From: Corynebacterium striatum ATCC 6940
GTDB lineage: Bacteria; Actinomycetota; Actinomycetes; Mycobacteriales; Mycobacteriaceae
Reading direction: 5' to 3'
Length of the DNA stretch: 64,000 bases
Assembly (NCBI RefSeq): GCF_000159135.1
Contig: NZ_GG667523.1
Coordinates: forward strand, 78,331-142,330
Shown here: positions 1-7,960 of the stretch, piece by piece
Layout of the letters: each line of letters begins with the position of its first letter
Numbering within the stretch: position 1 is the first letter of the stretch
Made by a program: the position numbers and the translations under genes
Notes under the pieces: generated by a model
Database searches by the model: none
What the model was told of the DNA's origin: nothing
The model's input: only the letters and a program-made list of their open reading frames with translations

Positions 1-186
1 GCAGAATTTCAGCGGGTGTCGAGCACGGATTGGCACTCTGCACAATTTCCCGGGCAGGGCGAGTACCACGTCACCGCCCTCAAGGGCACCGCACCCGAAG
101 ACTGCGCAGGCTTCGAGTGGGAAACGGTGCATATGTACCCTGCAGAAGAATTAATCGTGAAGACTACAAGTAGGTGGATTCCGTGA
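1..186 (+). CDS. C-terminal end of an upstream protein, probably DUF4178 family (partial)
   Basis: The first frame is open from base 1 to a TGA at 184-186 and encodes about 61 residues, beginning AEFQRVSSTDWHSAQF and ending VKTTSRWIP. The gene starts outside the window. It overlaps the next start by a few bases, so it belongs to the same operon. In corynebacteria, genes for DUF4247, DUF350 and a spermidine-synthase-like protein commonly follow a DUF4178 gene. The family call rests on that context, because the visible tail carries no motif I can recognise by itself. Confidence 0.5.
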   Translation, partial: AEFQRVSSTDWHSAQFPGQGEYHVTALKGTAPEDCAGFEWETVHMYPAEELIVKTTSRWIP

Positions 187-572
187 ACTATGACAAAGGC
201 TGGAAATGGTCACTGGTCTTCGCCGTACTTTTCGCAGTGATTGGCGGTCTGACGTCACCCGGCGTTACTGGCGCTCCCATCAGGTCAGGCGCCTGTCAGG
301 CAAACAATGTTCAGGCAGAGGCCAACCGCCTTGCAGCAGAGCACAAGCCGAAGGCGCGCCAATTCGATCCCGCAACGGGCACGGAGTACCTGCGCTACCG
401 CAAGCAGATTGTCAAGGTCGAGCCCACTGGCCCGCAGAACTGTTCCGTGCGCGTGGAAAATCTCGATCACTTCCACGACGGCACCTATATCTTCTTAGGC
501 CCTGGTTTTAGTCCCTCCTCCCCTTCCCGTTCTTCCGGCGGCTCCTCCGGGTCTTCCGGCGGCGTGAAATAG
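174..572 (+). CDS. DUF4247-like small exported or membrane-anchored protein
   Basis: 132 residues from a GTG start. A hydrophobic segment at about residues 12-33 (SLVFAVLFAVIGG) looks like a signal anchor or uncleaved signal peptide. A mid region with two cysteines follows, then a Ser/Gly-rich tail. The layout and neighbours fit the DUF4247 family, whose function is unknown. An in-frame GTG at 183 is an alternative start. It overlaps the preceding frame and is followed after 14 bases by the DUF350 gene, so all of these are probably co-transcribed. I infer an envelope role linked to the SpeE-like protein. Confidence 0.65.
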   Translation: MDSVNYDKGWKWSLVFAVLFAVIGGLTSPGVTGAPIRSGACQANNVQAEANRLAAEHKPKARQFDPATGTEYLRYRKQIVKVEPTGPQNCSVRVENLDHFHDGTYIFLGPGFSPSSPSRSSGGSSGSSGGVK

Positions 573-586
573 AAAGGCGTTAGTTC

Positions 587-985
587 ATGCTCGATTCAAT
601 CCTGGCCACCTTTGCTTATTTCGGTGTTGCAGCGGTGCTGCTACTCGCCGGCTTCGTAGTTCTGGATCTGCTCACTCCAGGCAAGCTTTACCGCGCTGTC
701 TTCGTTGATCATCACGTCAACGCTGCGGTCATCGCTTCCGCCCAGCAGATTGCCCTGGGAGCGGTGCTTGTTACCTCCATCGTGCACTCTTTTGACCTGC
801 TAGAAACCGCTGTCTACGGCCTAGTCGGCATCGTGCTGCAGGCACTAGCGTTGGTCATTTTGGAGGCGCTTATCCCCGGCCGTTTCCGGGATCTGGTGGA
901 AGATACCAAGCCCCGCGCGGGCGCCTTCTGCGCGGGCGTCATCCTCCTCGTCGTCGGCGTAATTAATGCCGCATGTCTGACCTAA
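587..985 (+). CDS. DUF350 family membrane protein
   Basis: 132 residues with about four hydrophobic helices (around 5-27, 45-65, 72-95 and 108-130), including VLLLAGFVVLDLLTPGKL near the N-terminus. The size and repeated two-helix layout match DUF350 proteins, small integral membrane proteins of unknown function. AAAGG lies about 10 bases upstream. Its last 13 bases overlap the start of the SpeE-like gene, which indicates translational coupling. DUF350 with DUF4247 and a membrane-bound aminopropyltransferase-like protein is a recurrent actinobacterial set. Confidence 0.75.
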   Translation: MLDSILATFAYFGVAAVLLLAGFVVLDLLTPGKLYRAVFVDHHVNAAVIASAQQIALGAVLVTSIVHSFDLLETAVYGLVGIVLQALALVILEALIPGRFRDLVEDTKPRAGAFCAGVILLVVGVINAACLT

Positions 986-2532
986 ACGCTTCCCCCGCCG
1001 CAGATCCGCTGGTCCGCTCGCGCGCCTGGCGGGTAGCTCTGCTTATTTCCGTCTGTATCTGCGCAGCTTCGGGCTTAGTCTACGAGCTGGCCTTGCTGAC
1101 GCTGTCCACGAGCCTCAATGGCGGCGGCATCGTAGAGACCTCGCTGATCGTGGCAGGCTACGTCGCCTCCTTGGGCGTGGGTGCGTTGATGGCCAAGCCA
1201 TTCTTGTCGTGTCCGGCGAGTTCTTTCCTCATCGTCGAAACCTTGCTCGGCTTGTGCGGCGGCGTGAGCGCCGTGGTGCTCTACATGGTCTTCGCACTTG
1301 TCGGCCAGTCCACCCTCATTTTGGTCGTAGCGACGCTGATCATTGGCATTTTGGTGGGTATGGAAGTGCCACTGCTTATGACGCTGATTCAGCACGGGCG
1401 TACCTCGAATGCTGAGGATTCCGGCTCGGTGGTGGCCAACCTCAACTTCGCGGATTACCTCGGCGGCCTGCTGGGCGGTTTGGCATGGCCATTTGTCTTG
1501 CTGCCGTGGCTGGGCATGATTCGTGGCACCGCTGCGGCCGGCTTGGTCAACCTCATCGCCGCACTCGTGGTTGCGCTGCTTCTACTGCGCACGGTGCTCG
1601 CCGGCAAGCAGCTTCTAATGCATGTCCTCGCGCTGCTGGGCGCTATCGCCTTGCTGCTTACTCTCATCATCCGCAGCGAATCCATAGTGGTAACCGCCCG
1701 GCAATCGCTCTACGATGATCCTGTCATTTACGCCCATACCTCGGATTACCAGGACATCGTGGTGACCAAACGCGGCAAGGATTCACGCCTCTATCTCAAC
1801 GGCGGCCTGCAATATTCCTCCCGCGATGAGTACCGCTACACCGAGTCCCTGGTCTATCCCGTGCTGCCTGCCGAGCCAGCCGGGCGAGTGCTCGTCATCG
1901 GCGGCGGCGATGGCTTAGCCGCGCGCGAGCTGCTCAAGATGGACTTTAAGGTCACCCAGGTCGAGCTCGATCCCGAGGTAGTGAACGTGGCCAACACGGT
2001 CCTGCGCGAGGACAACGGGGGCGCCATGGAAGATCCCCGCGTGCGGATCCTCAACGAGGATGCGTTTACCTGGTTGCGTTCGGGCGGTGATCACACGCTT
2101 TACGACGCCGTCCTCATCGATCTACCCGACCCCGACTCCGCCGCCATGGCCCGTCTTTACTCGGAAGAGTTCTACTCCATGGCGCACAAGATGCTCGCTC
2201 CCGGCGGCAAAATGGTCGTGCAAGCAACCAGCGCTTTTAGCACTCCCGATGTGTTCTGGCGTATCGATTCCACACTGCGTTCCGCCGGCTGCCCCACCGT
2301 GCCTTATCACGTGCACGTGCCCACCTTTGGTGACTGGGGCTTTGTAGCTTGCGCGGAGGAAATCTCCGTGCCCAACTACGCTCCCCCGCTGCGCTACCTC
2401 GATGATGCGACTCTCGAGGCCGCGCAATCATTCGGCTTAGATAACCAGCCGCGCGACCTGCCGGCCTCCACGCTCGATCATCCTTATGTGGTCGATGACC
2501 TGCGCCGCGGATACCGCCAGGCAGGGGACTAA
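973..2532 (+). CDS. speE: Membrane-bound spermidine synthase-like (polyamine aminopropyltransferase) protein
   Basis: 519 residues in two parts. Residues 1-230 contain about seven transmembrane helices. The C-terminal half is a Rossmann-type SpeE domain with the nucleotide-site motif VLVIGGGDGLAARELL followed by VTQVELDPEV, and an acidic DLPDPDS loop. Soluble SpeE proteins transfer an aminopropyl group from decarboxylated SAM to putrescine. The membrane-fused actinobacterial forms are often annotated the same way, but their substrate is uncertain. It overlaps the DUF350 gene by 13 bases and converges with the TrkA-type gene with only 5 bases between the stop codons. Confidence 0.8.
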   Translation: MSDLNASPAADPLVRSRAWRVALLISVCICAASGLVYELALLTLSTSLNGGGIVETSLIVAGYVASLGVGALMAKPFLSCPASSFLIVETLLGLCGGVSAVVLYMVFALVGQSTLILVVATLIIGILVGMEVPLLMTLIQHGRTSNAEDSGSVVANLNFADYLGGLLGGLAWPFVLLPWLGMIRGTAAAGLVNLIAALVVALLLLRTVLAGKQLLMHVLALLGAIALLLTLIIRSESIVVTARQSLYDDPVIYAHTSDYQDIVVTKRGKDSRLYLNGGLQYSSRDEYRYTESLVYPVLPAEPAGRVLVIGGGDGLAARELLKMDFKVTQVELDPEVVNVANTVLREDNGGAMEDPRVRILNEDAFTWLRSGGDHTLYDAVLIDLPDPDSAAMARLYSEEFYSMAHKMLAPGGKMVVQATSAFSTPDVFWRIDSTLRSAGCPTVPYHVHVPTFGDWGFVACAEEISVPNYAPPLRYLDDATLEAAQSFGLDNQPRDLPASTLDHPYVVDDLRRGYRQAGD

Positions 2533-2537
2533 GAATA

Positions 2538-3236
2538 CTAAGACCCAGCCCCGGAGAACTTCTCCAAGGCGATGGGGCTGCCGGCAATCACGATGAGATC
2601 CGTCGGGTTCAATTGCTGGCCTTTCTCAACAGGCATCCAGTGGCCATAGTCCTTGCGCACTGAGACCAGCTGCACGCGATGTTTTTCCCACGTTTTCTGC
2701 GGATCTAGTGGGGTTTGAACCAAGTGCGCGGGCGGAGTGAGCTTGGTAACGCCATAGTCCTCGGCGATTTCGGCGAAATCTTCGAACTTGCCGCCGAGCA
2801 AGTGCGCAATGCGGCGGCCGGTGTCGCGTTCTGGGCGGATGACGTGGTGTACGCCCAGCTGCAGCAGGATGCGTGCATGCGCGTCGGAGTCCGCCTTCGC
2901 CCAAATGTCCTTTACGCCGAGTTCTACCAGATTGGAGGCGGTCAAAATGGAGTCCTCTAGGTGCGAGCCGATGGCCAGCACCACGCGGTCCACCTCGTCG
3001 ATGCCCAGCTGGTGCAAGACCTCGGCGTCGGTTGTATCAGCTTGTACTACCTCGGTGAGAACCGGCGAGTAATCGCGCACGAACTTCTCGCAATTGTCAA
3101 TGCCGAGCACCTCAACGCCATGATCCATAAGTTCACGTGCCAGGGAAAAACCGAAGCGCCCCAAGCCGATGACCACCACTGCGGGGATGTCGATGGATTG
3201 CTTTTCGTGGCGCAGCGCGCCGAAGATGTTAGCCAA
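2538..3236 (-). CDS. ktrA: TrkA/KtrA-type potassium uptake regulatory subunit
   Basis: 232 residues. The N-terminal RCK domain begins with the nucleotide-binding motif VVVIGLGRFGFSLA, then an acidic residue at the end of strand 2 (LGIDNCE) and QADTTD. A C-terminal RCK_C region ends the protein. Such cytosolic subunits gate the membrane partner in response to nucleotides. Its start overlaps the end of the trkH-like gene by 8 bases on the same strand, so the two form an operon transcribed trkH then trkA. Corynebacteria typically have one such pair as a main potassium importer. Confidence 0.88.
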   Translation of the reverse strand: MANIFGALRHEKQSIDIPAVVVIGLGRFGFSLARELMDHGVEVLGIDNCEKFVRDYSPVLTEVVQADTTDAEVLHQLGIDEVDRVVLAIGSHLEDSILTASNLVELGVKDIWAKADSDAHARILLQLGVHHVIRPERDTGRRIAHLLGGKFEDFAEIAEDYGVTKLTPPAHLVQTPLDPQKTWEKHRVQLVSVRKDYGHWMPVEKGQQLNPTDLIVIAGSPIALEKFSGAGS

Positions 3237-4611
3237 TGAACGGCCTTTCTACTGGGTAGCGATAGTGACGGGTAAGGGTACGTGCGGCCAAAGCGGCCAC
3301 TAGCGTGGTCGGCCCAACGCGGCCAAGGTACATGATGAAGCACAAAATAATCTGGGAAGGCGCGGTCAGGTTGGCCGTAATACCTGTAGACAAGCCAACG
3401 GTGGCGAAAGCCGAGAGCACCTCGAAGGTGATCTGATCGGTGGAGAATTGCGGGTTCAAAACCACGAGGGTTCCAACTCCGAACATCACCACTGCCACAC
3501 CGGCCACAGTCAGGGCGAGCGCCTGGCGCGTAATCGAATTTGGCAAACGGCGCTTACCGATGGTGGTGTCCTCACGGCCCAGGAACTCCGCCGCCATCGC
3601 CGCAACGAGCACGCAGGTGGTGGTCACCTTCACGCCGCCGGCCGTACCGGCGGAGCCGCCGCCTATGAACATCAAGATGTCCGAGGCCATCAAGGTAATG
3701 GAATGCGCCTGCCCGTAGTCGATGGCATTAAAGCCCGCGGTACGCGGCGAAGCGCTAATGAAGAAGCTATTGAGCAGCTTGGTGCCAAACGGCATGTCCG
3801 CCAGCACGCCGGACCACTCAGCCACCAAGAAAAACGCCATGCCGCCGAAGAGCAAAATGGCAGTTCCCACCAGCGTCATCCGCGCGGTAATGGACATGTG
3901 GTGCACACGCGGCGCATGCCCTCGCAGGGCGAGCTTGAACCGGCCGCGGATACGGCGCACTATCTCCGCCAACATGGGATAGCCCAAGCCACCCACGATG
4001 AGCGCAAAGGCCACCGGCAGCAGAATCCACGCATCGGTATTAAAACCAATCATATTGTCCGAGTACGTACTAAAACCCGCGTTGTTAAATGCCGAAATCG
4101 CGTGGAAGACACCCTCCCACATCGCGCGCAGCACCGGGACGCCATGTGCGAAATGCAGGCGCAGGGCCAAGAGGACAGCAACTGCAGCCTCGCAAACGAG
4201 GGTGGCGAGAAAAGTAAACAAGAGGGTACGGCGAATGCCGCCGGCTACGGGGCGGCCCTCGGCGGCCGTCGAGCGCCGCGCTTTCAAGCTGATGCGTCCG
4301 GTTAAAAGCATGCCGGACAAGGAAGCAAGCGACATGATTCCCAAGCCGCCGAGCTGGATGAGGGCAATAATTACCACTTGGCCGAAGGGAGTCCAGTACG
4401 TGCCGGTGTCTTTAACGATGAGACCGGTCAGAGAGACAGCGGAAGTCGCTGTAAAGAAAGCGTGCAAAGGAGGAGTCCACTGCGTGCCTTCGGTAGAAAA
4501 AGGCAGCATCAGCAGGAATGTCCCCAGCATGATGAGCAGTAAAAAGCCCAAAGCTGTCACGCGCGCAGGACCAAAGATGCGGCTTCGGTTCTGCGAAGAA
4601 CTACGTTTCAC
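3229..4611 (-). CDS. ktrB: TrkH/KtrB-type potassium transporter, membrane subunit
   Basis: 460 residues with repeated hydrophobic helix-loop-helix units typical of the Trk/Ktr/HKT superfamily. Filter-like segments include TATSAVSLTGL, ISAFNNAGFSTYSDN, SASPRTAGFNAI and LSAFATVGLSTGI, each with the conserved Gly. It forms the ion path and pairs with the TrkA subunit downstream. The GTG start at 4611 is preceded, 8 bases away, by the -10-like box TATTAT, which suggests a leaderless transcript. Confidence 0.9.
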   Translation of the reverse strand: MKRSSSQNRSRIFGPARVTALGFLLLIMLGTFLLMLPFSTEGTQWTPPLHAFFTATSAVSLTGLIVKDTGTYWTPFGQVVIIALIQLGGLGIMSLASLSGMLLTGRISLKARRSTAAEGRPVAGGIRRTLLFTFLATLVCEAAVAVLLALRLHFAHGVPVLRAMWEGVFHAISAFNNAGFSTYSDNMIGFNTDAWILLPVAFALIVGGLGYPMLAEIVRRIRGRFKLALRGHAPRVHHMSITARMTLVGTAILLFGGMAFFLVAEWSGVLADMPFGTKLLNSFFISASPRTAGFNAIDYGQAHSITLMASDILMFIGGGSAGTAGGVKVTTTCVLVAAMAAEFLGREDTTIGKRRLPNSITRQALALTVAGVAVVMFGVGTLVVLNPQFSTDQITFEVLSAFATVGLSTGITANLTAPSQIILCFIMYLGRVGPTTLVAALAARTLTRHYRYPVERPFIG

Positions 4612-4619
4612 AAATAGGG

Positions 4620-4625
4620 ATAATA
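4620..4625 (-). promoter_or_regulatory. -10 box of the potassium-uptake operon (leaderless)
   Basis: TATTAT on the minus strand, 8 bases before the GTG start of the trkH-like gene, and no ribosome-binding site in between. It supports the start at 4611. Confidence 0.55.
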
Positions 4626-4705
4626 GACCTCTTCGGGCGATTTACCACTCTTATAAGTGACTAATTTTTCTTGAAGGCTCGGCACATCGCGGGTACACAG
4701 GGGAC

Positions 4706-6112
4706 ATGAGTACTTTTGCACTTGAGAACCCAAACACCGGCGTCTCCGAGGAGACCTTCGACCGCATCAATGACTCCGACCGTGACGCGATCCTGGACCG
4801 CTCCACGGAAGCCTTCAAGAGCTGGTCCCGCACCTCAATCGAGGAGCGTGCAGCCATCCTCTTCCGCACTGCGGAACTCTATGAAGAAAACGCAGACAAG
4901 CTAGCCGAGCACATCGGCCGTGAGATGGGTAAGCTCACACGCTGGGCAAAGGGCGAGATTCAAATCGTCGCTGACATCTACCGCTGGTACGCCGAGCACG
5001 CCCACGAGCTGCTCGCGCCCGAGTACTTGGCGGCCCAGGGCGCGCAAAAGACTGTTGTTCGAAAGGAGCCGCTCGGCCCGCTGCTGGGCGTTATGCCATG
5101 GAACTTCCCGTACTACCAGGTTGCCCGCTTCGCGGCGCCGAACCTTTTGCTGGGTAACACCATCGTGCTCAAGCACGCTTCCATCTGCCCGCTGTCTTCC
5201 CAGGCCTGCCAGGATCTCCTGGAAGAGGCGGGTCTGCCGAAGGACGCTTTCATCAACATCTACGCTTCCGGCTCCCAGATGGATGCCTTCGTGGCGGACA
5301 AGCGCATCAAGGGCGTTTCCCTCACCGGCTCTGAAGCAGCCGGCGCTGCGGTGGCAAAGACCGCGGGTGAGAACTACAAGAAGTCCGTGCTGGAGCTCGG
5401 CGGCAACGACCCATTCATCATCATCGATGACAAGAAGCTCGAGTGGACCCTCGATCAGTTCGTACCAATCCGCATGTACAACACCGGCCAGGCCTGCAAC
5501 GCCCCAAAGCGCCTGATTGTGTTGGAAGATTTCTACGATCGCACCCTCGACTACCTTGTGGAGAAGATCGGCAACCTCAAGGTCGGCCCATACGACGACG
5601 AGAATGCCGACATCGGCCCACTGTCCTCCATCGGTGCCCGCGACGAAATCATCGAGCGCCTCGACAAGGCTGTTGCCGATGGCACCGCCACCGTCCGTGT
5701 GGGTGGCAAGAAGGTAGACCGCGACGGCGCCTACATGGAGCCAACGCTGCTTAGCGACGTCGATCCTTCCGCCGAGATCGCCTGCAACGAGATCTTCGGC
5801 CCAGTCGCAGTCATCTACAAGGCAAAGGACATCGACGAGGCCATCGCAATTGCCAACAACTCTGACTATGGCCTCTCCAGCTCCGTGTGGGGTTCCGACC
5901 TCGACAAAGCCTTCGAGGTGGCGCAGCAGCTTAACGACGGCATGACCTTCGTCAACGAGGCTTCCGTCACCGCTGCCGGCCTCCCGTTCGGCGGCATTAA
6001 CCGCTCCGGCTACGGCCGCGAGCTCGAGCGCTGGGGCGTGGGTGAGTTCGTCAACGAGCACCTCTACCGCATCAGCGGCCAGGACGACGCGGGCCTCTCC
6101 CCGGCGATGTAA
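4706..6112 (+). CDS. NAD(P)-dependent aldehyde dehydrogenase, succinate-semialdehyde type
   Basis: 468 residues, the usual length for the GabD/Sad branch of the aldehyde dehydrogenase superfamily. Visible motifs are the MPWNFPYYQVAR segment, SLTGSEAAG (nucleotide loop), the catalytic glutamate in LELGGNDPF, the nucleophile Cys264 in GQACNAPKR, and NEIFGPVAVI. It oxidises an aldehyde to an acid, probably succinate semialdehyde. A role in oxidising aldehydes made by the nearby keto-acid decarboxylase is possible but unproven. It appears monocistronic and is followed by a GC-rich hairpin with a T-rich tail. Confidence 0.85.
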   Translation: MSTFALENPNTGVSEETFDRINDSDRDAILDRSTEAFKSWSRTSIEERAAILFRTAELYEENADKLAEHIGREMGKLTRWAKGEIQIVADIYRWYAEHAHELLAPEYLAAQGAQKTVVRKEPLGPLLGVMPWNFPYYQVARFAAPNLLLGNTIVLKHASICPLSSQACQDLLEEAGLPKDAFINIYASGSQMDAFVADKRIKGVSLTGSEAAGAAVAKTAGENYKKSVLELGGNDPFIIIDDKKLEWTLDQFVPIRMYNTGQACNAPKRLIVLEDFYDRTLDYLVEKIGNLKVGPYDDENADIGPLSSIGARDEIIERLDKAVADGTATVRVGGKKVDRDGAYMEPTLLSDVDPSAEIACNEIFGPVAVIYKAKDIDEAIAIANNSDYGLSSSVWGSDLDKAFEVAQQLNDGMTFVNEASVTAAGLPFGGINRSGYGRELERWGVGEFVNEHLYRISGQDDAGLSPAM

Positions 6113-6140
6113 GTACTCGAGCCCGCTCTTCCGAAGCCGC

Positions 6141-6177
6141 ACCCCGTCCTGCCAGCTCATCACTGGTGGGGCGGGGT
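6141..6177 (+). terminator. Rho-independent terminator after the aldehyde dehydrogenase gene
   Basis: Arms 6141-6155 and 6163-6177 pair imperfectly (12 of 15) around a 7-base loop and are followed by TCGCCTTTTA. The GC-rich stem and T-rich tail fit termination of the upstream gene. Confidence 0.7.
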
Positions 6178-6199
6178 TCGCCTTTTACTGCGGCCACAA

Positions 6200-6301
6200 A
6201 TGGTGAGGTCACCCCGTAACCACTGCGGTTCGTGTTAAGCGCTGTGATTATTGTTGGGTGACCTCACCATCTACTCCTCACCGTCTAGACCTCACCACCT
6301 A
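6200..6301. repeat. 15-bp perfect inverted repeat joined to a 14-bp triple direct repeat
   Basis: ATGGTGAGGTCACCC at 6200-6214 is the exact reverse complement of 6256-6270, with 41 bases between. Overlapping the right arm, three direct copies of CCTCACCRYCTA start at 6262, 6276 and 6290, an exact 14-bp period. I see no intact gene between 6113 and 6548. The rest of this stretch (6302-6500) has only short open frames and may be decayed coding or mobile DNA. The function is unknown. Confidence 0.75.
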
Positions 6302-6504
6302 GCGGCAACCACGGTGCAGCACAAGGACGCCTCTAAGAAACGGTGGCACAGCCGTATCGCCGCACGCGCTAACCCGCCTGGTTGACTACCTTCCCCTATC
6401 CGATTCCCATGCAGAGAGCTACAACGACAAAGAATCAGCGTTATCGAGCTCCAGGCTCAGCGGCGGCAATAACCGCACAGCCCCACAATGGGGACTTAAG
6501 CAAA

Positions 6505-6542
6505 AAGTCTCGAGACAGCGCGTAAACGATGTCTCGAGACTT
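6505..6542 (-). terminator. Terminator of tRNA-Ser(GCU), with self-palindromic arms
   Basis: Perfect 13-bp arms at 6505-6517 and 6530-6542 with a 12-base loop. On the minus strand the stem is followed by a run of T (AAAAA at 6502-6506 on the plus strand), as expected just downstream of the tRNA. Each arm contains GTCTCGAGAC, itself a perfect palindrome. The same arm sequence recurs behind the second tRNA-Ser at 14256-14297. Confidence 0.85.
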
Positions 6543-6548
6543 CTCAAG

Positions 6549-6640
6549 TGGCGGAGACGAGAGGATTTGAACCTCCGGACCTGCGCAAGCAAGTCAACTC
6601 CTTAGCAGGGAGCCCCATTCGGCCGCTCTGGCACGTCTCC
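6549..6640 (-). tRNA. tRNA-Ser (anticodon GCU)
   Basis: The minus strand folds as a class II tRNA. The acceptor stem GGAGACG (6634-6640) pairs with CGTCTCC (6553-6559). The anticodon stem-loop CTCCCTGCTAAGGAG carries anticodon GCU. There is a long variable arm, a T loop GGTTCAAATCC, and an encoded 3' CCA (6549-6551). It reads AGC and AGU serine codons. A strong terminator follows within 10 bases. Confidence 0.95.
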
Positions 6641-6714
6641 AGCGATTCGCGATGAATCTTCGCTTACTTTACCCGAGCCCCTCCACGCGTGCCAAACAGC
6701 CCCCTCACTACCGT

Positions 6715-7860
6715 CTAACTGCTTAAGTTATAACGACGATTAAGCGCCGCATGCAGCTTCAATGCCATATACAAAGCGGCACAGCGCCAGCCATCTTCGA
6801 GGGCAGCCGAGCCCAGAATCTCACGGACGCGGTCTAGGCGATAATGCAAAGTAGCACGGTGAATATAGAGCGCGGCGGCTGTGTCATTGACGTTGCGAGA
6901 ATGCTCGAAATAGCAAAGCAGACTTTCCCAGTAGCTATTGCGCTTGGCGTCTAAAAGCAGCGCGGCATCGGGGCTCAGCGCGCGCACGGTAGCCGGACTC
7001 AGATCCCATCCCAACAGCGCGCGCCAGGCGCCAGCCACAGCCCAGTCCATCGCAGGTTGCCCGGTCAGCCGCGCAACGTCGGCCATGAAACGAGCCCGAC
7101 GCGCAGTGGGCGCACTGCCCCGCGCACCAATCTGCGTTCCCGCCGTAAGGGCCGCGGAAGCAACCTCCTCAATCAACGTTTTCGTGTCTTGCTCGTCGCG
7201 CGGGGATTCCACGATGATGAGCGAATCGTGCAAGTCCAGGGCTAGAAACGGACGCCGCCGCAGCGGACGGGCGAGCTCCATCGACAGCTGGACCAAGTCA
7301 CCGTCTACGTCGATACGATGAATGAGCACTTCCCCATCACGCGGCAAAAGGTCGCGCTCGCGGGCTATGGCCAGCGCACTTTCATCACCCGCAACGATGT
7401 CACGGGCTAAATCACCAAGCTGCTGCGCACGAGTGGCCAGATAAGCATCGCGCTCGTCTACCAACTTGGTCAGCGTGCTCAGTTGCGGAGAAACGGTGGC
7501 AAGAGCGGCGTCGGAAAGCGCGTGCTCATCAATGATCCACACGTGCCCTACCAGTTCAGGGCCGTGGCGCAACGGAATAACCACGCGCGGGAGCATGTCA
7601 TATTCCGCATTCGCCGGCAGGCGCACCGGGGCAGAAGATTCCTGAATGCCATAACTGAGCATCCACGGGATCGGCTCCGGCGGCGGGGTGCGCTCCAGAA
7701 TCGAAGCCACGCGGTGACTATCCACGGCGCCCAACTGCGCGCTTGCCGCAATCACGTTGATAGAGGGAGTGGTTACCTCCACCGAGCATTGCAACTGCCG
7801 CGCGATGTCATCGGCTAGCTCTTGAATCCGTGCCAGGTTCGGCACCGTCGGTTTCGACAT
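6715..7860 (-). CDS. PucR/CdaR-type transcriptional regulator
   Basis: 381 residues. The C-terminal end carries the helix-turn-helix typical of PucR proteins (NVNDTAAALYIHRATLHYRL then DRVREILG). The N-terminal 170 residues look like a GAF-type sensory region. It is divergent from the keto-acid decarboxylase gene, with about 100 bases between, and probably controls that gene and the aminotransferase behind it. A TATCTT box lies 6 bases before its ATG. The bound effector cannot be told from sequence. Confidence 0.82.
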   Translation of the reverse strand: MSKPTVPNLARIQELADDIARQLQCSVEVTTPSINVIAASAQLGAVDSHRVASILERTPPPEPIPWMLSYGIQESSAPVRLPANAEYDMLPRVVIPLRHGPELVGHVWIIDEHALSDAALATVSPQLSTLTKLVDERDAYLATRAQQLGDLARDIVAGDESALAIARERDLLPRDGEVLIHRIDVDGDLVQLSMELARPLRRRPFLALDLHDSLIIVESPRDEQDTKTLIEEVASAALTAGTQIGARGSAPTARRARFMADVARLTGQPAMDWAVAGAWRALLGWDLSPATVRALSPDAALLLDAKRNSYWESLLCYFEHSRNVNDTAAALYIHRATLHYRLDRVREILGSAALEDGWRCAALYMALKLHAALNRRYNLSS

Positions 7861-7866
7861 ATGTCA

Positions 7867-7872
7867 AAGATA
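7867..7872 (-). promoter_or_regulatory. -10 box of the pucR-type gene (leaderless)
   Basis: TATCTT on the minus strand, 6 bases before the ATG at 7860, with no Shine-Dalgarno sequence between. Confidence 0.5.
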
Positions 7873-7880
7873 CTTCTCTA

Positions 7881-7918
7881 TGTTGACTAATGACAACAAA
7901 AATGTGACCTACGATAAT
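7881..7918 (+). promoter_or_regulatory. Candidate operator and promoter of the keto-acid decarboxylase operon
   Basis: TGTTG-N8-CAACA at 7881-7898 is an interrupted palindrome in the divergent gap and a candidate site for the PucR-type regulator. It overlaps a possible -35 (TGACAA, 7891-7896), which is 16 bases from a possible -10 (GATAAT, 7913-7918). AAGAAAGGG then precedes the ATG at 7961. Confidence 0.45.
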
Positions 7919-7960
7919 CGGAAAAGCACGTTTTATCGCTAACAAAAGAAAGGGCTCGCA

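Noticed and set aside
4612..4705. Riboswitch upstream of the potassium-uptake genes
   Set aside because: The gap is too short and the -10 box lies 8 bases from the start codon, leaving no leader RNA to fold.
4901..6163. A 420-codon open frame on the minus strand opposite the aldehyde dehydrogenase
   Set aside because: It is the mirror of a strongly conserved gene, and the translation is Val/Leu/Asp-rich with no family motif.
6302..6500. Remnant of a coding or mobile gene between the repeat element and the tRNA terminator
   Set aside because: Only short interrupted frames are seen, none with a recognisable motif, so I do not name a gene.
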